DNA of 64,000 bases, from positions 186,001 through 250,000 of the forward strand of contig JAGTJU010000002.1 in NCBI GenBank assembly GCA_022184915.1, in the 5' to 3' direction. Under the pieces are notes generated by a model. That model was not told where the DNA came from. It saw only the letters and a program-made list of their open reading frames with translations, and made no database searches. The stretch is from Myxococcales bacterium (GTDB taxonomy: Bacteria; Myxococcota_A; Polyangia; Fen-1088). This document shows, one piece after another, positions 7,784 to 16,485 of the stretch (position 1 is its first letter; each line of letters starts with the position of its first letter). The position numbers and the translations under genes were made by a program.

Positions 7784-8530
7784 ATGATTCACGGAGGCCT
7801 CCGCTCGGGTGCGTTGCCCCTCTTGGTGCTCTTGTCGGTGGCGCTTTCTTCGGGGGTGCAGGGGTGTAGCGCGGGTAACCGGTCTTCGCTCGATGCCTCG
7901 AGCCTTGCCACACGGTCGGTCGAGGCGGCGCGGCGGGGGCAGCGGCTCGCGCTCGACGAACGCGAGCGCTGGCTTCTCAAGCAGCTGTTCGGCGCCTCGC
8001 TCGACGTGGAACGCGTCACGCTCGTCCATGGTGCGATCATGAGCGAGGGGGCGCCACGTACGGTGGAAAACGAGATTCATCTTCCGAAAGACAAACCTGT
8101 CGAAGATCCGACGTTTCGCCGTTCGATGAAGCACGTGGTCTTGCTGGCGCATGAGGCCACGCATGTCTGGCAGTTCCAAACGCGCGGTCTCGTCTATGCA
8201 GCCGACGCGCTGGCCAACCAAGGGCACGCGTACGCAACGACCGGGGATCGCAGCCAGGCCTATCGGTACGCGCTCGATGAGACGACATCGTTTGCGGCCT
8301 TGAACGCGGAACAGCAGGGAAGGCTCGTTGAGGACTATGTACGGTTGGTGCTCTACGGAGCACCGCCGCGCGGACTCACCAACGCGGACGTACTGGGCCT
8401 CGAGACCTTTCGTGCCCGTGTCGAAGCCGAACTCAAGGCGCACGTCAACCCCGCGTTCGTCTCCCTCGAGGGTGCGGTGGCGCGTGCGATCATGTCGGGA
8501 GAGTCACCGCCACCCGCGACGGCACCGTGA
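7784..8530 (+). CDS. Lipoprotein with metallopeptidase-like HEATH motif (DUF4157-like)
   Basis: 248 aa. The N-terminal hydrophobic stretch ends at VQGC, a good lipobox, so an inner- or outer-membrane lipoprotein is expected. The core has the segment HVVLLAHEATHVWQFQ, an HExxH zinc-site motif followed by WQ, as in the DUF4157 family (consensus HELTHVxQ). A tyrosine-rich stretch (AYATTGDRSQAYRYALDE) lies downstream and may supply the third ligand (Glu). DUF4157 proteins often sit near contractile injection systems or toxins, but no such genes are nearby. Peptidase activity is inference. The start ATG has no clear ribosome-binding site. The stop overlaps the next start (GTGA). Confidence 0.7.
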   Translation: MIHGGLRSGALPLLVLLSVALSSGVQGCSAGNRSSLDASSLATRSVEAARRGQRLALDERERWLLKQLFGASLDVERVTLVHGAIMSEGAPRTVENEIHLPKDKPVEDPTFRRSMKHVVLLAHEATHVWQFQTRGLVYAADALANQGHAYATTGDRSQAYRYALDETTSFAALNAEQQGRLVEDYVRLVLYGAPPRGLTNADVLGLETFRARVEAELKAHVNPAFVSLEGAVARAIMSGESPPPATAP

Positions 8531-8907
8531 CACGCATGTCGTGCCCGCTCCTCCTGTTTTCCACCCAGGCGGCCGGGCGACTCACGATCGCGTACCCGTA
8601 TGCGGCGCCCTTCTCGATCGCTACCAGATCGAGCGAAACCTTCCGTGTGTCGTGGGGATGCGGTCTGCCCCAAACGCTCCCAGTCATGTACAAGACCTTC
8701 AGGCAAACGAAGTCATCCTCGACCGAGACGTTCTTCGAGCGCGACCGCGAGGGCTGCTGCTCCGAGGAATGCGTCGACGCCACGGTCACATCTCGCGAAG
8801 ACGTTCGAGCCCAGGAGGTCTCGCTGCGTCCGGCCGTGAGCCCCGACAAGATGGGTACCCTCGAGTGGGTGGTGGGGCCGGCGCACCAGCTCGTTCCCCT
8901 CGAGTGA
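8527..8907 (+). CDS. Hypothetical protein, Cys-containing, coupled to the HEATH lipoprotein
   Basis: 126 aa from GTG 8527, which overlaps the preceding TGA. It is not recognised. The third codon positions are strongly G/C, unlike the reverse-strand frame over the same bases, which supports this strand. Visible features are a weak hydrophobic start (CPLLLFS), a possible metal-binding or disulphide patch (EGCCSEEC near residue 80) and a short acidic end. It shares an mRNA with the upstream lipoprotein, so a related role is likely but unknown. Confidence 0.55.
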   Translation: MTRMSCPLLLFSTQAAGRLTIAYPYAAPFSIATRSSETFRVSWGCGLPQTLPVMYKTFRQTKSSSTETFFERDREGCCSEECVDATVTSREDVRAQEVSLRPAVSPDKMGTLEWVVGPAHQLVPLE

Positions 8908-8938
8908 GACAGAAGCCGGTTTCCCGGCCGCTGAGTCG

Positions 8939-9340
8939 CTAGGCCTGCGTGGCCAGACTGTCCTTGACCCGCCGCAGGCGAAGGGCTGCGTCCTCCGCGA
9001 GGGGCGCCACGCGCGGATCATCCACCACCTGGAACATCGCGTGCGGATCGGCGATCGACACCTCGACCCCGCCTTCAACCTGGCGAACGACCACGTTGCA
9101 AGGCAAAAGCAGCCCCATGGCCGGGTCGGCGTCCAGCGCGCGCTTGGCCAATCCGGGGTTGCAGGCCCCTAGAATGACGTAGGGGGAAAACTCGATGTCC
9201 AGCTTCTTCTTGAACGTCTGACTCACGTCAATCGTCGTCAGGACGCCGAACCCCTCTTGCGCCAACGCCTTCGTGACTTGTTCCACGGCTTGCGGCACCG
9301 CAACGCCGGTCAACCTGATATCGAACCCCAGCTTGCTCAT
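8939..9340 (-). CDS. DUF302 domain protein
   Basis: 133 aa. The whole protein is one DUF302 domain: GFGVLTTIDVSQTFKKKLDI, then the highly typical YVILGACNPGLAKRALDADPAMGLLLPCNVVV, then a short helical end. DUF302 proteins are small dimeric soluble proteins of unknown biochemical role, often near stress or metal genes. ATG 9340 was chosen over the GTG one codon upstream because it overlaps the stop of the 86-aa gene before it (TGATG). This makes it the third member of a translationally chained operon. Confidence 0.92.
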   Translation of the reverse strand: MSKLGFDIRLTGVAVPQAVEQVTKALAQEGFGVLTTIDVSQTFKKKLDIEFSPYVILGACNPGLAKRALDADPAMGLLLPCNVVVRQVEGGVEVSIADPHAMFQVVDDPRVAPLAEDAALRLRRVKDSLATQA

Positions 9341-9600
9341 CACACTGCCTCTTCGTCTTCACCGGACCCGGTCACGTGCACCAAACCATCCCGCACGCTT
9401 TGATTACCACGCAGAAGCCCCCGAAGCTCGCGGTTCCGCCGCCTCAATGTGGCCTTGCGGCCACCGATGACAGATTTGCTAGCGGGGGTGTGAGCAATCG
9501 ACTTCAGTGTCTCGAAGTGAATAGGCGCATCGCCCAGCGTCGATGGCGGTACCGACAATGCAGACAAAAGTGCTTGAACAAGAGGCGCGTTCACACCCAT
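9340..9600 (-). CDS. Small hypothetical protein (86 aa) in a chained operon
   Basis: The ATG at 9600 shares its A with the stop of the giant TPR gene (TGATG). Its own stop shares a base with the DUF302 start in the same way. This double overlap is the main reason to call it. The protein (MGVNAPLVQALLSALS at the start, a basic middle GGRKATLRRRNRELRGLLRG, an acidic tail GSGEDEEAV) has no signal peptide or membrane segment. The basic centre could bind nucleic acid or an acidic partner, but I recognise no family. Confidence 0.6.
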   Translation of the reverse strand: MGVNAPLVQALLSALSVPPSTLGDAPIHFETLKSIAHTPASKSVIGGRKATLRRRNRELRGLLRGNQSVRDGLVHVTGSGEDEEAV

Positions 9601-12600
9601 CACTTGATCTTGTTCAGGAAGTCGTCCACCAGGTCCTTCTTGGCCGGCGCCTTGGCGGCCGCTCGAGCGGGGGAGCGAGCCGACTTTGCTGAGGCACGCG
9701 CAGCACGACGGGGGTGCCGCGCGGAGACCCGCGGCGATGGGCGTGGTTTGTTGCGGCTGAGGAGGCGTGCCGGTTTTTCTGCAGGCTCGCTGGGCGCTGA
9801 CGTCTTCGACGAAGGAGGGGGGCTCGCGGGCGCCTTGGCGGGCCGGGGCGCCGTGGCGATCGGCGTCCCTGCAGGCGCTGGCGCAGGTGCCGTGGTTGGG
9901 GTTACGGCGACGGGCGGCAGGGGCTCGCGCTGACCCGAAACGAATGCGATCACGCCCGCCTGAACGAGCACGAGCCCCCCGAGACAGGCCACAGCCACTG
10001 TCACCCACGTGGGCCGCTTCTTCGGGCGGTCGAGCCTTGCCGGAGTCATCGCAACTTCAGGCAGAGCGGGGAGCGGAGGGGATACCTCTGCGGGCGGCGC
10101 AGGCTCGTGGGCGGACTGGGGAAGCTCGGTCGCCCCGGCGCTCGGAGCAACGGGCGCAGGGATGACGACGCTGGGCTCCCGTTCCAGCGCTGCAGCGGTA
10201 TCGAGCGCGGCGCTGGCCTGGTTCATGTCGCCAAGGTGCGAGCGATGAATCGCGGACAGCGAGCGCCACAGTTGCGCCAGCGCTGCACGTTCCGAGGCGC
10301 TTGTTGGATCGCCCCTGCGTCGAATCATGCGTCGATAGGCGGCCTCGAGCCTCTGCCAGGCCTTTTGCTCGGTGAAGATCTTCACGATCCGGCTGAAGGT
10401 CTTGATGTCCGAAGGGTCGACATCCAGCGCCTCCTCGAAGAGATCGACGGCCTCGTGCGGGCGATCGAGCTCAACGTGGCAGATCTTGCCGGCGGCCACG
10501 AGGGCGCGCGATCGGACCTTGGCGTTGGCCGTGCTCGCGGCCAGCCTCTTGAGAATCAGCACGGCGTCCGCCCAGCGCCTCTCGGCGGTGTGAAGCTCGA
10601 GCACGAGGTGAAGGAGGTGCTGGTCCTCGGGACGGATCTCCGCAGCGCGAAGAAAAAAGCCGATAGCCCCCTGGCGATCCGCGAGTTTGTCTCGCAGCAG
10701 AACGCCCACCTCACACATCAACGTGAAGCGCTCGTCCGCCGAATCGACCAGCTCGAGGAGAGCGGTCTTCGCTGCAACTGCACCGCGGTGATCCCCCAGC
10801 TCCTGGCGAACGCGCGCCAGAGACTCCAGAGACGGCTTGTGACGGCCGTCCACGTCGACCGCCGCTTGCAGCGCTTCCGTGGCGGCCCTGCGCTCGCCAA
10901 GCTCCAAGCGTGCCCGCCCAAGCCGGTACGCCCGCTCCAGCCGCTCGGCAGGAGGGGCCGAAGCCACGCGCTGCTGGTAAACGATGTCGTAGAGCGCCGC
11001 CGCGCCCCCCCACTCTTTTTTCTCGAAGAGCGCGTCTGCCCAGGAGCTGAGATCTGGTTGTAGCCCTGCATCCAGCTGTGCGGCCCGCCGGTAATGTTGC
11101 GTCGCCTTGGTCACGTCACCGAGGTGCTGTGCGGCCTTCGCCAAAGTCAGGTGCAAGCGGGCCGCGTCAGCCTCGCTCCGCGCGGGCCGGCTCTCGCCGC
11201 GCTGTGGAGGCTTGAGCAGCCTCTCCGCGAACCGCACCACGGAGCCCCACTCCTCGAGCGTGAAGGCCACCTCTACCAGACCCTCGGCGGCCGGAACGTT
11301 GCCCCGATCCAAATCAAGGGCCTGCGCGTAGAGTTCGAAGGCCTTTGCGGTGTCCTCCAGAGGACCGCGGTGCAAGACCGCGGCTTCGATCAAAGCCGCG
11401 ACCTTTTCGCTGCCGTCCGGGCAGGCCTCAGCCACCTGCGCGAGCACGTCGGTGGCCTCCTTGGTCTGCCCGCGGTCCAGATAGAGCTGTGCCAGCGCGC
11501 GGAGGGTCTCGAGGCGCTTCGGTTCGAGCTCGATGGCGCTCCACCAGTGTCGTTCGGCCGTGGTGGGCTCATGCAGGTGCGCAAGCGCGATGACCCCCAT
11601 GCGGTGGAGCATGCCGGCTTGCTCGGCCCGATCCGTCACGCCTGGCAGGCGCTTGAGCATGGCCTCGTACGCCTCACCGAGTTCGCCTGCCAGCTCGGAC
11701 AGGCGCGCGACGGCGGCGAGCGCGTCTGCGTGGTCAGGAACGATCGTGAGCGTCTCGCCGTAGGCCCGAGTGGCCTCCTCCAGATCGCCGAACCGTTCCC
11801 ACGCTTCGCCCATGCGGTACGTCAGCTCGGCCTGCTCGTCGCGGGCGCTTGCAGCCGCGACCTGCCGGCGGTACAGCTGCGCCAAGTCTTGCCACTGCTG
11901 CTCTTGGCGATAGAGGCGCCCGAGCTCTCGCTGAACGTGAGCGTCTGACGGCTGCACGACCAAGATCTTCTCGAAAGCCTGGCAGGCGCGCAGCGGTTTG
12001 TGCATGCGCGTCTCCCACAGCTCGGCCATGTGCTGCTGGATGGCCACGAACTCGGCGTCCGACTCGACGAACTCTACCCGGCGCTCGAGGATCTCGAGGT
12101 ACGCCAGCATGTCGCTGCCGTCCGCGTAGATCCGCTCGAGCGCGAGCACCGCTTCCCGAAGGCTGGGATCGTGGCGGAGTGCGTCCTCCCAGGCCTGGCG
12201 CGCCCGCTCGCGACTCCCGAGATACTGCTCCGAGATGGTGGCAAGTTCTGCAAGGAGGCGCGCGGCCTCGGCGGGGCGGTCGCTGGCGAGATCTGCATGG
12301 CGCGCGAGCAGCTGCGCCAGGTCCTTCCAGCGTTCGGCGCTTCTCGCAAGATGCTCCAAAGTCACAAGCGCGAGCTCACGTCGAGGTGACACCTCGAGGG
12401 CCCGGCGGCAGGCAGGTTCGAGATCGCCCGTCCGGTTCGTTGCGCCCGCCAGCCGCACGAGCCAGTCGAACACCTCCTCGTTGGCGGGATCGTCGGCGTG
12501 CGCGGCCTCCAGCGTCACGAAGGCGCTGTCCAGATCTCCGAGCTTCGTCTCGTACGTCGACGCGATCTGCTGGAGCACGCGGCTGCGGTCCAAGCCTTCG

Positions 12601-12812
12601 AACCGCTCGGCACGCGCCAGCAGCAGATCGACGAGGTCCTGCCAGCGGCTCTGGTCCGTGAACCGTAGCTCGAGAACGCTCGAGGTTTCGGGCGCCGATT
12701 CGCCTCCGGGGAGGGCGCCAACCGATCCTGGGTCAACGACCGTTGCCGGCGGCGTGGCCATTTCGGTCTCGAACGACGAGCTTGAGTCCAAGGGCTCTTG
12801 CGGTTCTCGCAT
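9600..12812 (-). CDS. Giant tetratricopeptide-repeat protein with C-terminal transmembrane segment
   Basis: 1070 aa. The start at ATG 12812 is set by an excellent ribosome-binding site (AAGGAGACACC just upstream); the longer frame was rejected. Residues of about 50-850 are a nearly continuous array of TPR-type helix pairs (for example RRALEVSPRRELALVTLEHLAR, ALRHDPSLREAVLALERIYA, RRAAQLDAGLQPDLSSWADALFEK). A Pro/Ala linker and one transmembrane helix (WVTVAVACLGGLVLVQAGVI) follow, then a Lys/Ala/Pro-rich tail ending KKDLVDDFLNKIK. It is probably a cytoplasmic scaffold anchored by its C-terminus. It heads the operon with the 86-aa and DUF302 proteins. An AT-rich stretch 160 bp upstream may carry its promoter. 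Confidence 0.88.
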   Translation of the reverse strand: MREPQEPLDSSSSFETEMATPPATVVDPGSVGALPGGESAPETSSVLELRFTDQSRWQDLVDLLLARAERFEGLDRSRVLQQIASTYETKLGDLDSAFVTLEAAHADDPANEEVFDWLVRLAGATNRTGDLEPACRRALEVSPRRELALVTLEHLARSAERWKDLAQLLARHADLASDRPAEAARLLAELATISEQYLGSRERARQAWEDALRHDPSLREAVLALERIYADGSDMLAYLEILERRVEFVESDAEFVAIQQHMAELWETRMHKPLRACQAFEKILVVQPSDAHVQRELGRLYRQEQQWQDLAQLYRRQVAAASARDEQAELTYRMGEAWERFGDLEEATRAYGETLTIVPDHADALAAVARLSELAGELGEAYEAMLKRLPGVTDRAEQAGMLHRMGVIALAHLHEPTTAERHWWSAIELEPKRLETLRALAQLYLDRGQTKEATDVLAQVAEACPDGSEKVAALIEAAVLHRGPLEDTAKAFELYAQALDLDRGNVPAAEGLVEVAFTLEEWGSVVRFAERLLKPPQRGESRPARSEADAARLHLTLAKAAQHLGDVTKATQHYRRAAQLDAGLQPDLSSWADALFEKKEWGGAAALYDIVYQQRVASAPPAERLERAYRLGRARLELGERRAATEALQAAVDVDGRHKPSLESLARVRQELGDHRGAVAAKTALLELVDSADERFTLMCEVGVLLRDKLADRQGAIGFFLRAAEIRPEDQHLLHLVLELHTAERRWADAVLILKRLAASTANAKVRSRALVAAGKICHVELDRPHEAVDLFEEALDVDPSDIKTFSRIVKIFTEQKAWQRLEAAYRRMIRRRGDPTSASERAALAQLWRSLSAIHRSHLGDMNQASAALDTAAALEREPSVVIPAPVAPSAGATELPQSAHEPAPPAEVSPPLPALPEVAMTPARLDRPKKRPTWVTVAVACLGGLVLVQAGVIAFVSGQREPLPPVAVTPTTAPAPAPAGTPIATAPRPAKAPASPPPSSKTSAPSEPAEKPARLLSRNKPRPSPRVSARHPRRAARASAKSARSPARAAAKAPAKKDLVDDFLNKIK

Positions 12813-12970
12813 GGTGTCTCCTTGGCCGATCCGGCAAAGGGCCTCGTTCGCCAAAGGGGAACCCCATGAGAATAGCCTCACGATCGCAGAATGAAAACCC
12901 GTCTCTTTCCCAACGCGTTCGGGCAGGGAGCGCGCACCGATCGCGCCGTGACTGAGGGCATCGACCCGAA

Positions 12971-12989
12971 AATAATTTGAAGAATTATT
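12971..12989. promoter_or_regulatory. AT-rich inverted repeat upstream of the TPR operon
   Basis: AATAATT and AATTATT flank a 5-nt spacer in an otherwise very GC-rich region, 160 bp before the TPR start and 54 bp after the lipoprotein stop. It could be part of a promoter/operator for the TPR operon. No -35/-10 pair is convincing. Confidence 0.3.
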
Positions 12990-13017
12990 GTTACATCAGG
13001 CACGCGTCGGGATGCCC

Positions 13018-13036
13018 CCGGGGCCTTCGCCCCCGG
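13018..13036 (-). terminator. Possible hairpin terminator after the lipoprotein pair
   Basis: CCGGGG and CCCCGG form a 6-bp stem with a 7-nt loop starting 7 bp past the stop of the gene ending at 13043. No T-run follows immediately, so factor-independent termination is uncertain. Confidence 0.35.
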
Positions 13037-13042
13037 AAACCT

Positions 13043-13558
13043 TCAAGGAAGCGAGACCGAAGCCAACATGCTGTCGATGGCCTTCCGGTGCTGTTCGACG
13101 GTGGCCTGCCTGCCGCCCACCTCGCAGAGGTAGATCCAGTCCTTCGTGAGCACGAGGCCCAGCTCGTAGAGGTAGGGGGCGCCCGCCTGGTCGCGTCCGA
13201 AGCGCAAGAGCGGGCCGAGGCCCGATCCGCCGAGGCGTACCTGTTTTTTCTCAATGAGAGCGTAGCCGCCGTGCTGGCGGAAGTGGGTCTGCAGCGCCTC
13301 GGTCCAGAACGCTTCGCTGGCGTCCCCGGGCTCACGCGGCTCTCGTCGCACGGCCACCACCACGCCGTCGGCGGAGGTGGCACGATAGAGGTAGTCGCCG
13401 CCTGCGAGCTTGGTCACATCGGCGAAGGTGGGCGCCGTCTTGATCCGCAGCTTGGGCGCGCAGCCCACGGCCAAGAGAGCCAGAACGAGAGCTCCCACCC
13501 CAGCACCCCTGGAAGCGGCGCGGAGCACGAGGATCTTGATCTCGACGTGCATCTTCAT
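13043..13558 (-). CDS. Hypothetical lipoprotein
   Basis: 171 aa with a signal sequence ending in LLAVGC, a clear lipobox at about Cys 33. The mature part (residues 34-171) is a small mixed alpha/beta domain with an N-terminal segment LRIKTAPTFADVTKLAGGDYLYRATSADG and a C-terminal helix. There is one additional Cys (YLCEVGG). No family is recognised. Its ATG overlaps the stop of the DUF4349 lipoprotein gene (ATGA), so the two lipoproteins are made from one mRNA. Confidence 0.75.
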   Translation of the reverse strand: MKMHVEIKILVLRAASRGAGVGALVLALLAVGCAPKLRIKTAPTFADVTKLAGGDYLYRATSADGVVVAVRREPREPGDASEAFWTEALQTHFRQHGGYALIEKKQVRLGGSGLGPLLRFGRDQAGAPYLYELGLVLTKDWIYLCEVGGRQATVEQHRKAIDSMLASVSLP

Positions 13559-14361
13559 GGTTGAAGCTCCAGCAAACGCGATAGGCCCAGCCGCTCGAAC
13601 CAGGGGAAGGGCAGGCGCACTCCCTGGCTCATGGGCTCGGGGGACGGCACCTGAAAGTGCACCGTGATGGTGGAGTAAGCGATGAGCTCTTGAAGGCGCT
13701 TGATCTGCCCCTTCATGCTCTCGATCTCGCCGGTCACGCGGGCCAGCTCTCGCTCCACAGCCAAGGCATCCTCCACGTTCTGAGCCCTGGCGATCAGCTC
13801 GGCGAGCCGCTCGCGTACGGCGAGGGCGTTCTTTAGCCTCACCTCCAGATCGAGGAGCTGGTCGGTGACATCCTGCACGTCCACGTTCTTGTTCAGCACG
13901 TCGCCCAGGGCCTCGATGTCCCCCAGGGCTTTGCGGAAGGCATCGGCGGGCACCCGGATGGTGATGGTCTCGTCGGTGCGGCTCACCAGATAACCGCCCA
14001 GGTCCCGGGCCAGTCGATCGACTTTCTCGAGCGATGCCCGCGCCTGGAACACGGCGAGGGACACATCGGCCCTGTAAACCAGGTAGCGGGCCGGCGCCTC
14101 GGCGGAGGGCGCGTCGGATGCCACAGCAGGACTCTGGGCGGTAGGGGCGGCGGGCGCCTGCGCCAACGCCGCTCGATCAGCGAAGACGCCCTGGCTCGCA
14201 CGCGCCTCCTCGGATCCTGCGTACGCGGGTAGAGCCATGTCTTCGACGCTGGCGGTGCTCCCCGCCAAGCCAGAGCCGTCCTGCGACTTCAAGGCGCTGT
14301 GGGCAGTGCCACAAGCCGTCGCAAGGGTCAAAAGGAACGCCAAGGGAGCGAGGGCAGACAT
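13555..14361 (-). CDS. DUF4349 domain lipoprotein
   Basis: 268 aa. The signal peptide ends at LATACG (lipobox). After an Ala/Pro linker comes the DUF4349 pattern: YLVYRADVSLAVFQARASLEKV, then GGYLVSRTDETITIRVPADAF, then a long coiled-coil (about 160-235: LLDLEVRLKNALAVRERLAEL, LARVTGEIESMKGQIKRLQEL) and the conserved ITVHFQVP strand. Many family members end with a transmembrane helix; here the tail is only weakly hydrophobic. Role unknown; they are envelope proteins sometimes annotated as anti-sigma-like. It is the first gene of the two-lipoprotein unit. Confidence 0.9.
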   Translation of the reverse strand: MSALAPLAFLLTLATACGTAHSALKSQDGSGLAGSTASVEDMALPAYAGSEEARASQGVFADRAALAQAPAAPTAQSPAVASDAPSAEAPARYLVYRADVSLAVFQARASLEKVDRLARDLGGYLVSRTDETITIRVPADAFRKALGDIEALGDVLNKNVDVQDVTDQLLDLEVRLKNALAVRERLAELIARAQNVEDALAVERELARVTGEIESMKGQIKRLQELIAYSTITVHFQVPSPEPMSQGVRLPFPWFERLGLSRLLELQP

Positions 14362-14482
14362 CGTCGTTGGCGCTCACGCTAATCCCGCCGGTCGGGCTTG
14401 TCCAGAGCAGCGGCGGAGCGCATGACCCTCGCGCTCTTTGCGATTCTTGGCCGGATCGCAGCGGCCGGCCCGTCTTATCGAT

Positions 14483-16378
14483 ATGGCGAACCCGAGACTC
14501 CAGGCTGCTCTCGTTCTCGTCGCGATGATTCTCTGCGGCTGTGGCCAGCCAGGCACCCACAACCTCTTACCCGACGCCGACGAGGCTTCCGGGTCCAACA
14601 GAGCCGATGCGGCCAACACCGTTGAAGCGCCATGTACCCTTTCGCTGCCTCCCCTCGTGCCTATGGACATGTCAGGTGAAGCTTGGCCGCTCTTCGGGGG
14701 ATTCGTAGGCGTCGCCGCGGCCGTGGCTGATTCGCCGCCCCGTGGGGCGCTTGTGCTGTCCCGATGGGTGGGCGGAAGCCAGGAGGAAGCGATCGCCCTG
14801 GGAGACCTCGGAGCCGACGAAACGAAGGGCGACCTCCTCCAACCCATCGAAGTCTTGGACGGTCGGCGCGCCTTCATCGTGATCAACCTGCCGGATCGCA
14901 AAGGCAGTGTCATTCGACTCGTCGACCGAACGTCGGTCGTCTGGTCGAAAACGGTGACCGAACAGGGCAGCCTCACGATCGTTGGCTCCAAAGACGACGC
15001 GCTTTTCGTGGCGTATGGGGACAACCTGTGGCGGGTGAAGCCTGACCGCGCTGGTGCCCTCGAGGAGTTACGCGCGCCAGAAGAAAAGCTCAAGCAAGGG
15101 TCTGCCAACCCGCTTTTGGTACATGAAGGACGGGAGTACTTCAACTGTAGAGGGGCCCCCGCCCTATGCCGCCACGCTCTCGGGCAGCCGTACGAGATAT
15201 CGGTCTACCCTCGTCAAGCCAAGGCCGCCTTCCTTGATGGAAAGACTGCCTACTTCGTCACGGATCAGGGCCTGGCGCGCATCACGGACGATCTCCAGAG
15301 GGTTGAGGAGGTATCGCTTCCCGCGAAACTCACTCCCGAGGTGACTTCGCTACGAGCAGCATCCGATGAGGAGTTCTTGTACCTCGACGCGGGGGGCTCG
15401 GTCCTGGCGATTCCTCGCGACGGCAGTGCGATCCAGATCGCCACACGCGCAGGGCAGATCAAGGCTGCAGGCGATCAGCTCTATGTCAGTTTGGGCGGTA
15501 AGATGTATGCGACCCGTCGACCTTCGCTGCGTGCATCCGAGCGCCAGCCCCAAGGGCTTTGCACGCCTCCCGCAACGATGTCGCCGCAGGTTCGGCAGGT
15601 CGGGGTCGATCCAGAAACTCATCGGATCCCTGTCGACGCCAAGGGGAATCTCCTCGTTCTGCCTGCAGACTTACCCGTGCACCCCATGGTCGTTCCCGAA
15701 TTCTGGAATTCCTGGATGTTCGCTCGTTCAGGAGATCGGTGGGCCGCTGAGGGCTACGGAGGCCTCATTGGAGGTCGCTTCGACGAAGAGCCCGTGGTCA
15801 TTGCGAGTCACTCTTCCGGGTCGCTCCGTCACATGGCCCTGACCGAATCCGCCGTTTACACGAGCAGCCATTTGGGAATATTCACGGCTCCTTTTGGAGG
15901 CGTGCTCCCCAATCATCCCGTGCCGCTCGTGACTGACCTCGGGCCGACGGGAATGATCGTGGTCGACGAGAATAGGCTCTACTTTGCCTCATCTTCGGGA
16001 ATCGACGCCCTGTCGTTCGCTGGCGGCACCTGTCAATCCTTGGTGAAATCCGAGTCCGCCGGACCGCTTGCCCAAGATGAAGCGTATTTGTACTTCGGCC
16101 GTGGGGGAGCGCTGTACGAGATCGGCCGCGTTCCCAAGATTGGTGGCCGCGTTGAGATTTTGGGCGCCGCTTGGGGGCACCTCGACGGTGACCTCGCGGT
16201 CGTGGCGGGGCGGGTTTGCTGGACCGCCGACGGTGATGTCTTCTGCGTGGCGAAGACCGGAGGACACCTTGAACGAATCACCGTGACGGGCGACGTTTCT
16301 CACTTCCAATCGGAGGGAGACGCCCTGTTTTGGTCGCTCCCCTTGCTCGGGGTGGCGTCAGCTCAGTTTGTACCGTGA
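14483..16378 (+). CDS. Large lipoprotein of unknown function, probable beta-propeller
   Basis: 631 aa. The start was put at ATG 14483 so that the signal sequence (LQAALVLVAMILCGC) with its lipobox is at the N-terminus. The rest is made of short repeating beta strands of the type DDALFVAYGDNLWRV, GKTAYFVTDQGLARI, EEFLYLDAGGSVLAI, NRLYFASSSGIDALS and DEAYLYFGRGGALYEI. Each is an aromatic-rich strand read as 'value then label', as in beta-propellers that myxobacteria carry as secreted lipoproteins. No catalytic motif is visible. There is a Cys pair (CRGAPALC). Codon use is a little less GC-rich than in the neighbours. It is transcribed away from the lipoprotein pair. Confidence 0.75.
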   Translation: MANPRLQAALVLVAMILCGCGQPGTHNLLPDADEASGSNRADAANTVEAPCTLSLPPLVPMDMSGEAWPLFGGFVGVAAAVADSPPRGALVLSRWVGGSQEEAIALGDLGADETKGDLLQPIEVLDGRRAFIVINLPDRKGSVIRLVDRTSVVWSKTVTEQGSLTIVGSKDDALFVAYGDNLWRVKPDRAGALEELRAPEEKLKQGSANPLLVHEGREYFNCRGAPALCRHALGQPYEISVYPRQAKAAFLDGKTAYFVTDQGLARITDDLQRVEEVSLPAKLTPEVTSLRAASDEEFLYLDAGGSVLAIPRDGSAIQIATRAGQIKAAGDQLYVSLGGKMYATRRPSLRASERQPQGLCTPPATMSPQVRQVGVDPETHRIPVDAKGNLLVLPADLPVHPMVVPEFWNSWMFARSGDRWAAEGYGGLIGGRFDEEPVVIASHSSGSLRHMALTESAVYTSSHLGIFTAPFGGVLPNHPVPLVTDLGPTGMIVVDENRLYFASSSGIDALSFAGGTCQSLVKSESAGPLAQDEAYLYFGRGGALYEIGRVPKIGGRVEILGAAWGHLDGDLAVVAGRVCWTADGDVFCVAKTGGHLERITVTGDVSHFQSEGDALFWSLPLLGVASAQFVP

Positions 16379-16485
16379 ATGACCCTCACGCGTGCTTCGC
16401 ATTCCCGCTCTGCCAAGGGGCCGGCTTGGCGAGCTGGCCCGTGGTGCCCGGAGGGCGTATTTTCTATCGAGTGACGCTCCTGTAG

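Noticed and set aside
8490-8849. A reverse-strand open frame over the 126-aa gene
   Set aside because: The forward frame has strongly G/C third positions, starts by overlap with the previous stop and keeps the local gene direction; the reverse frame has none of these.
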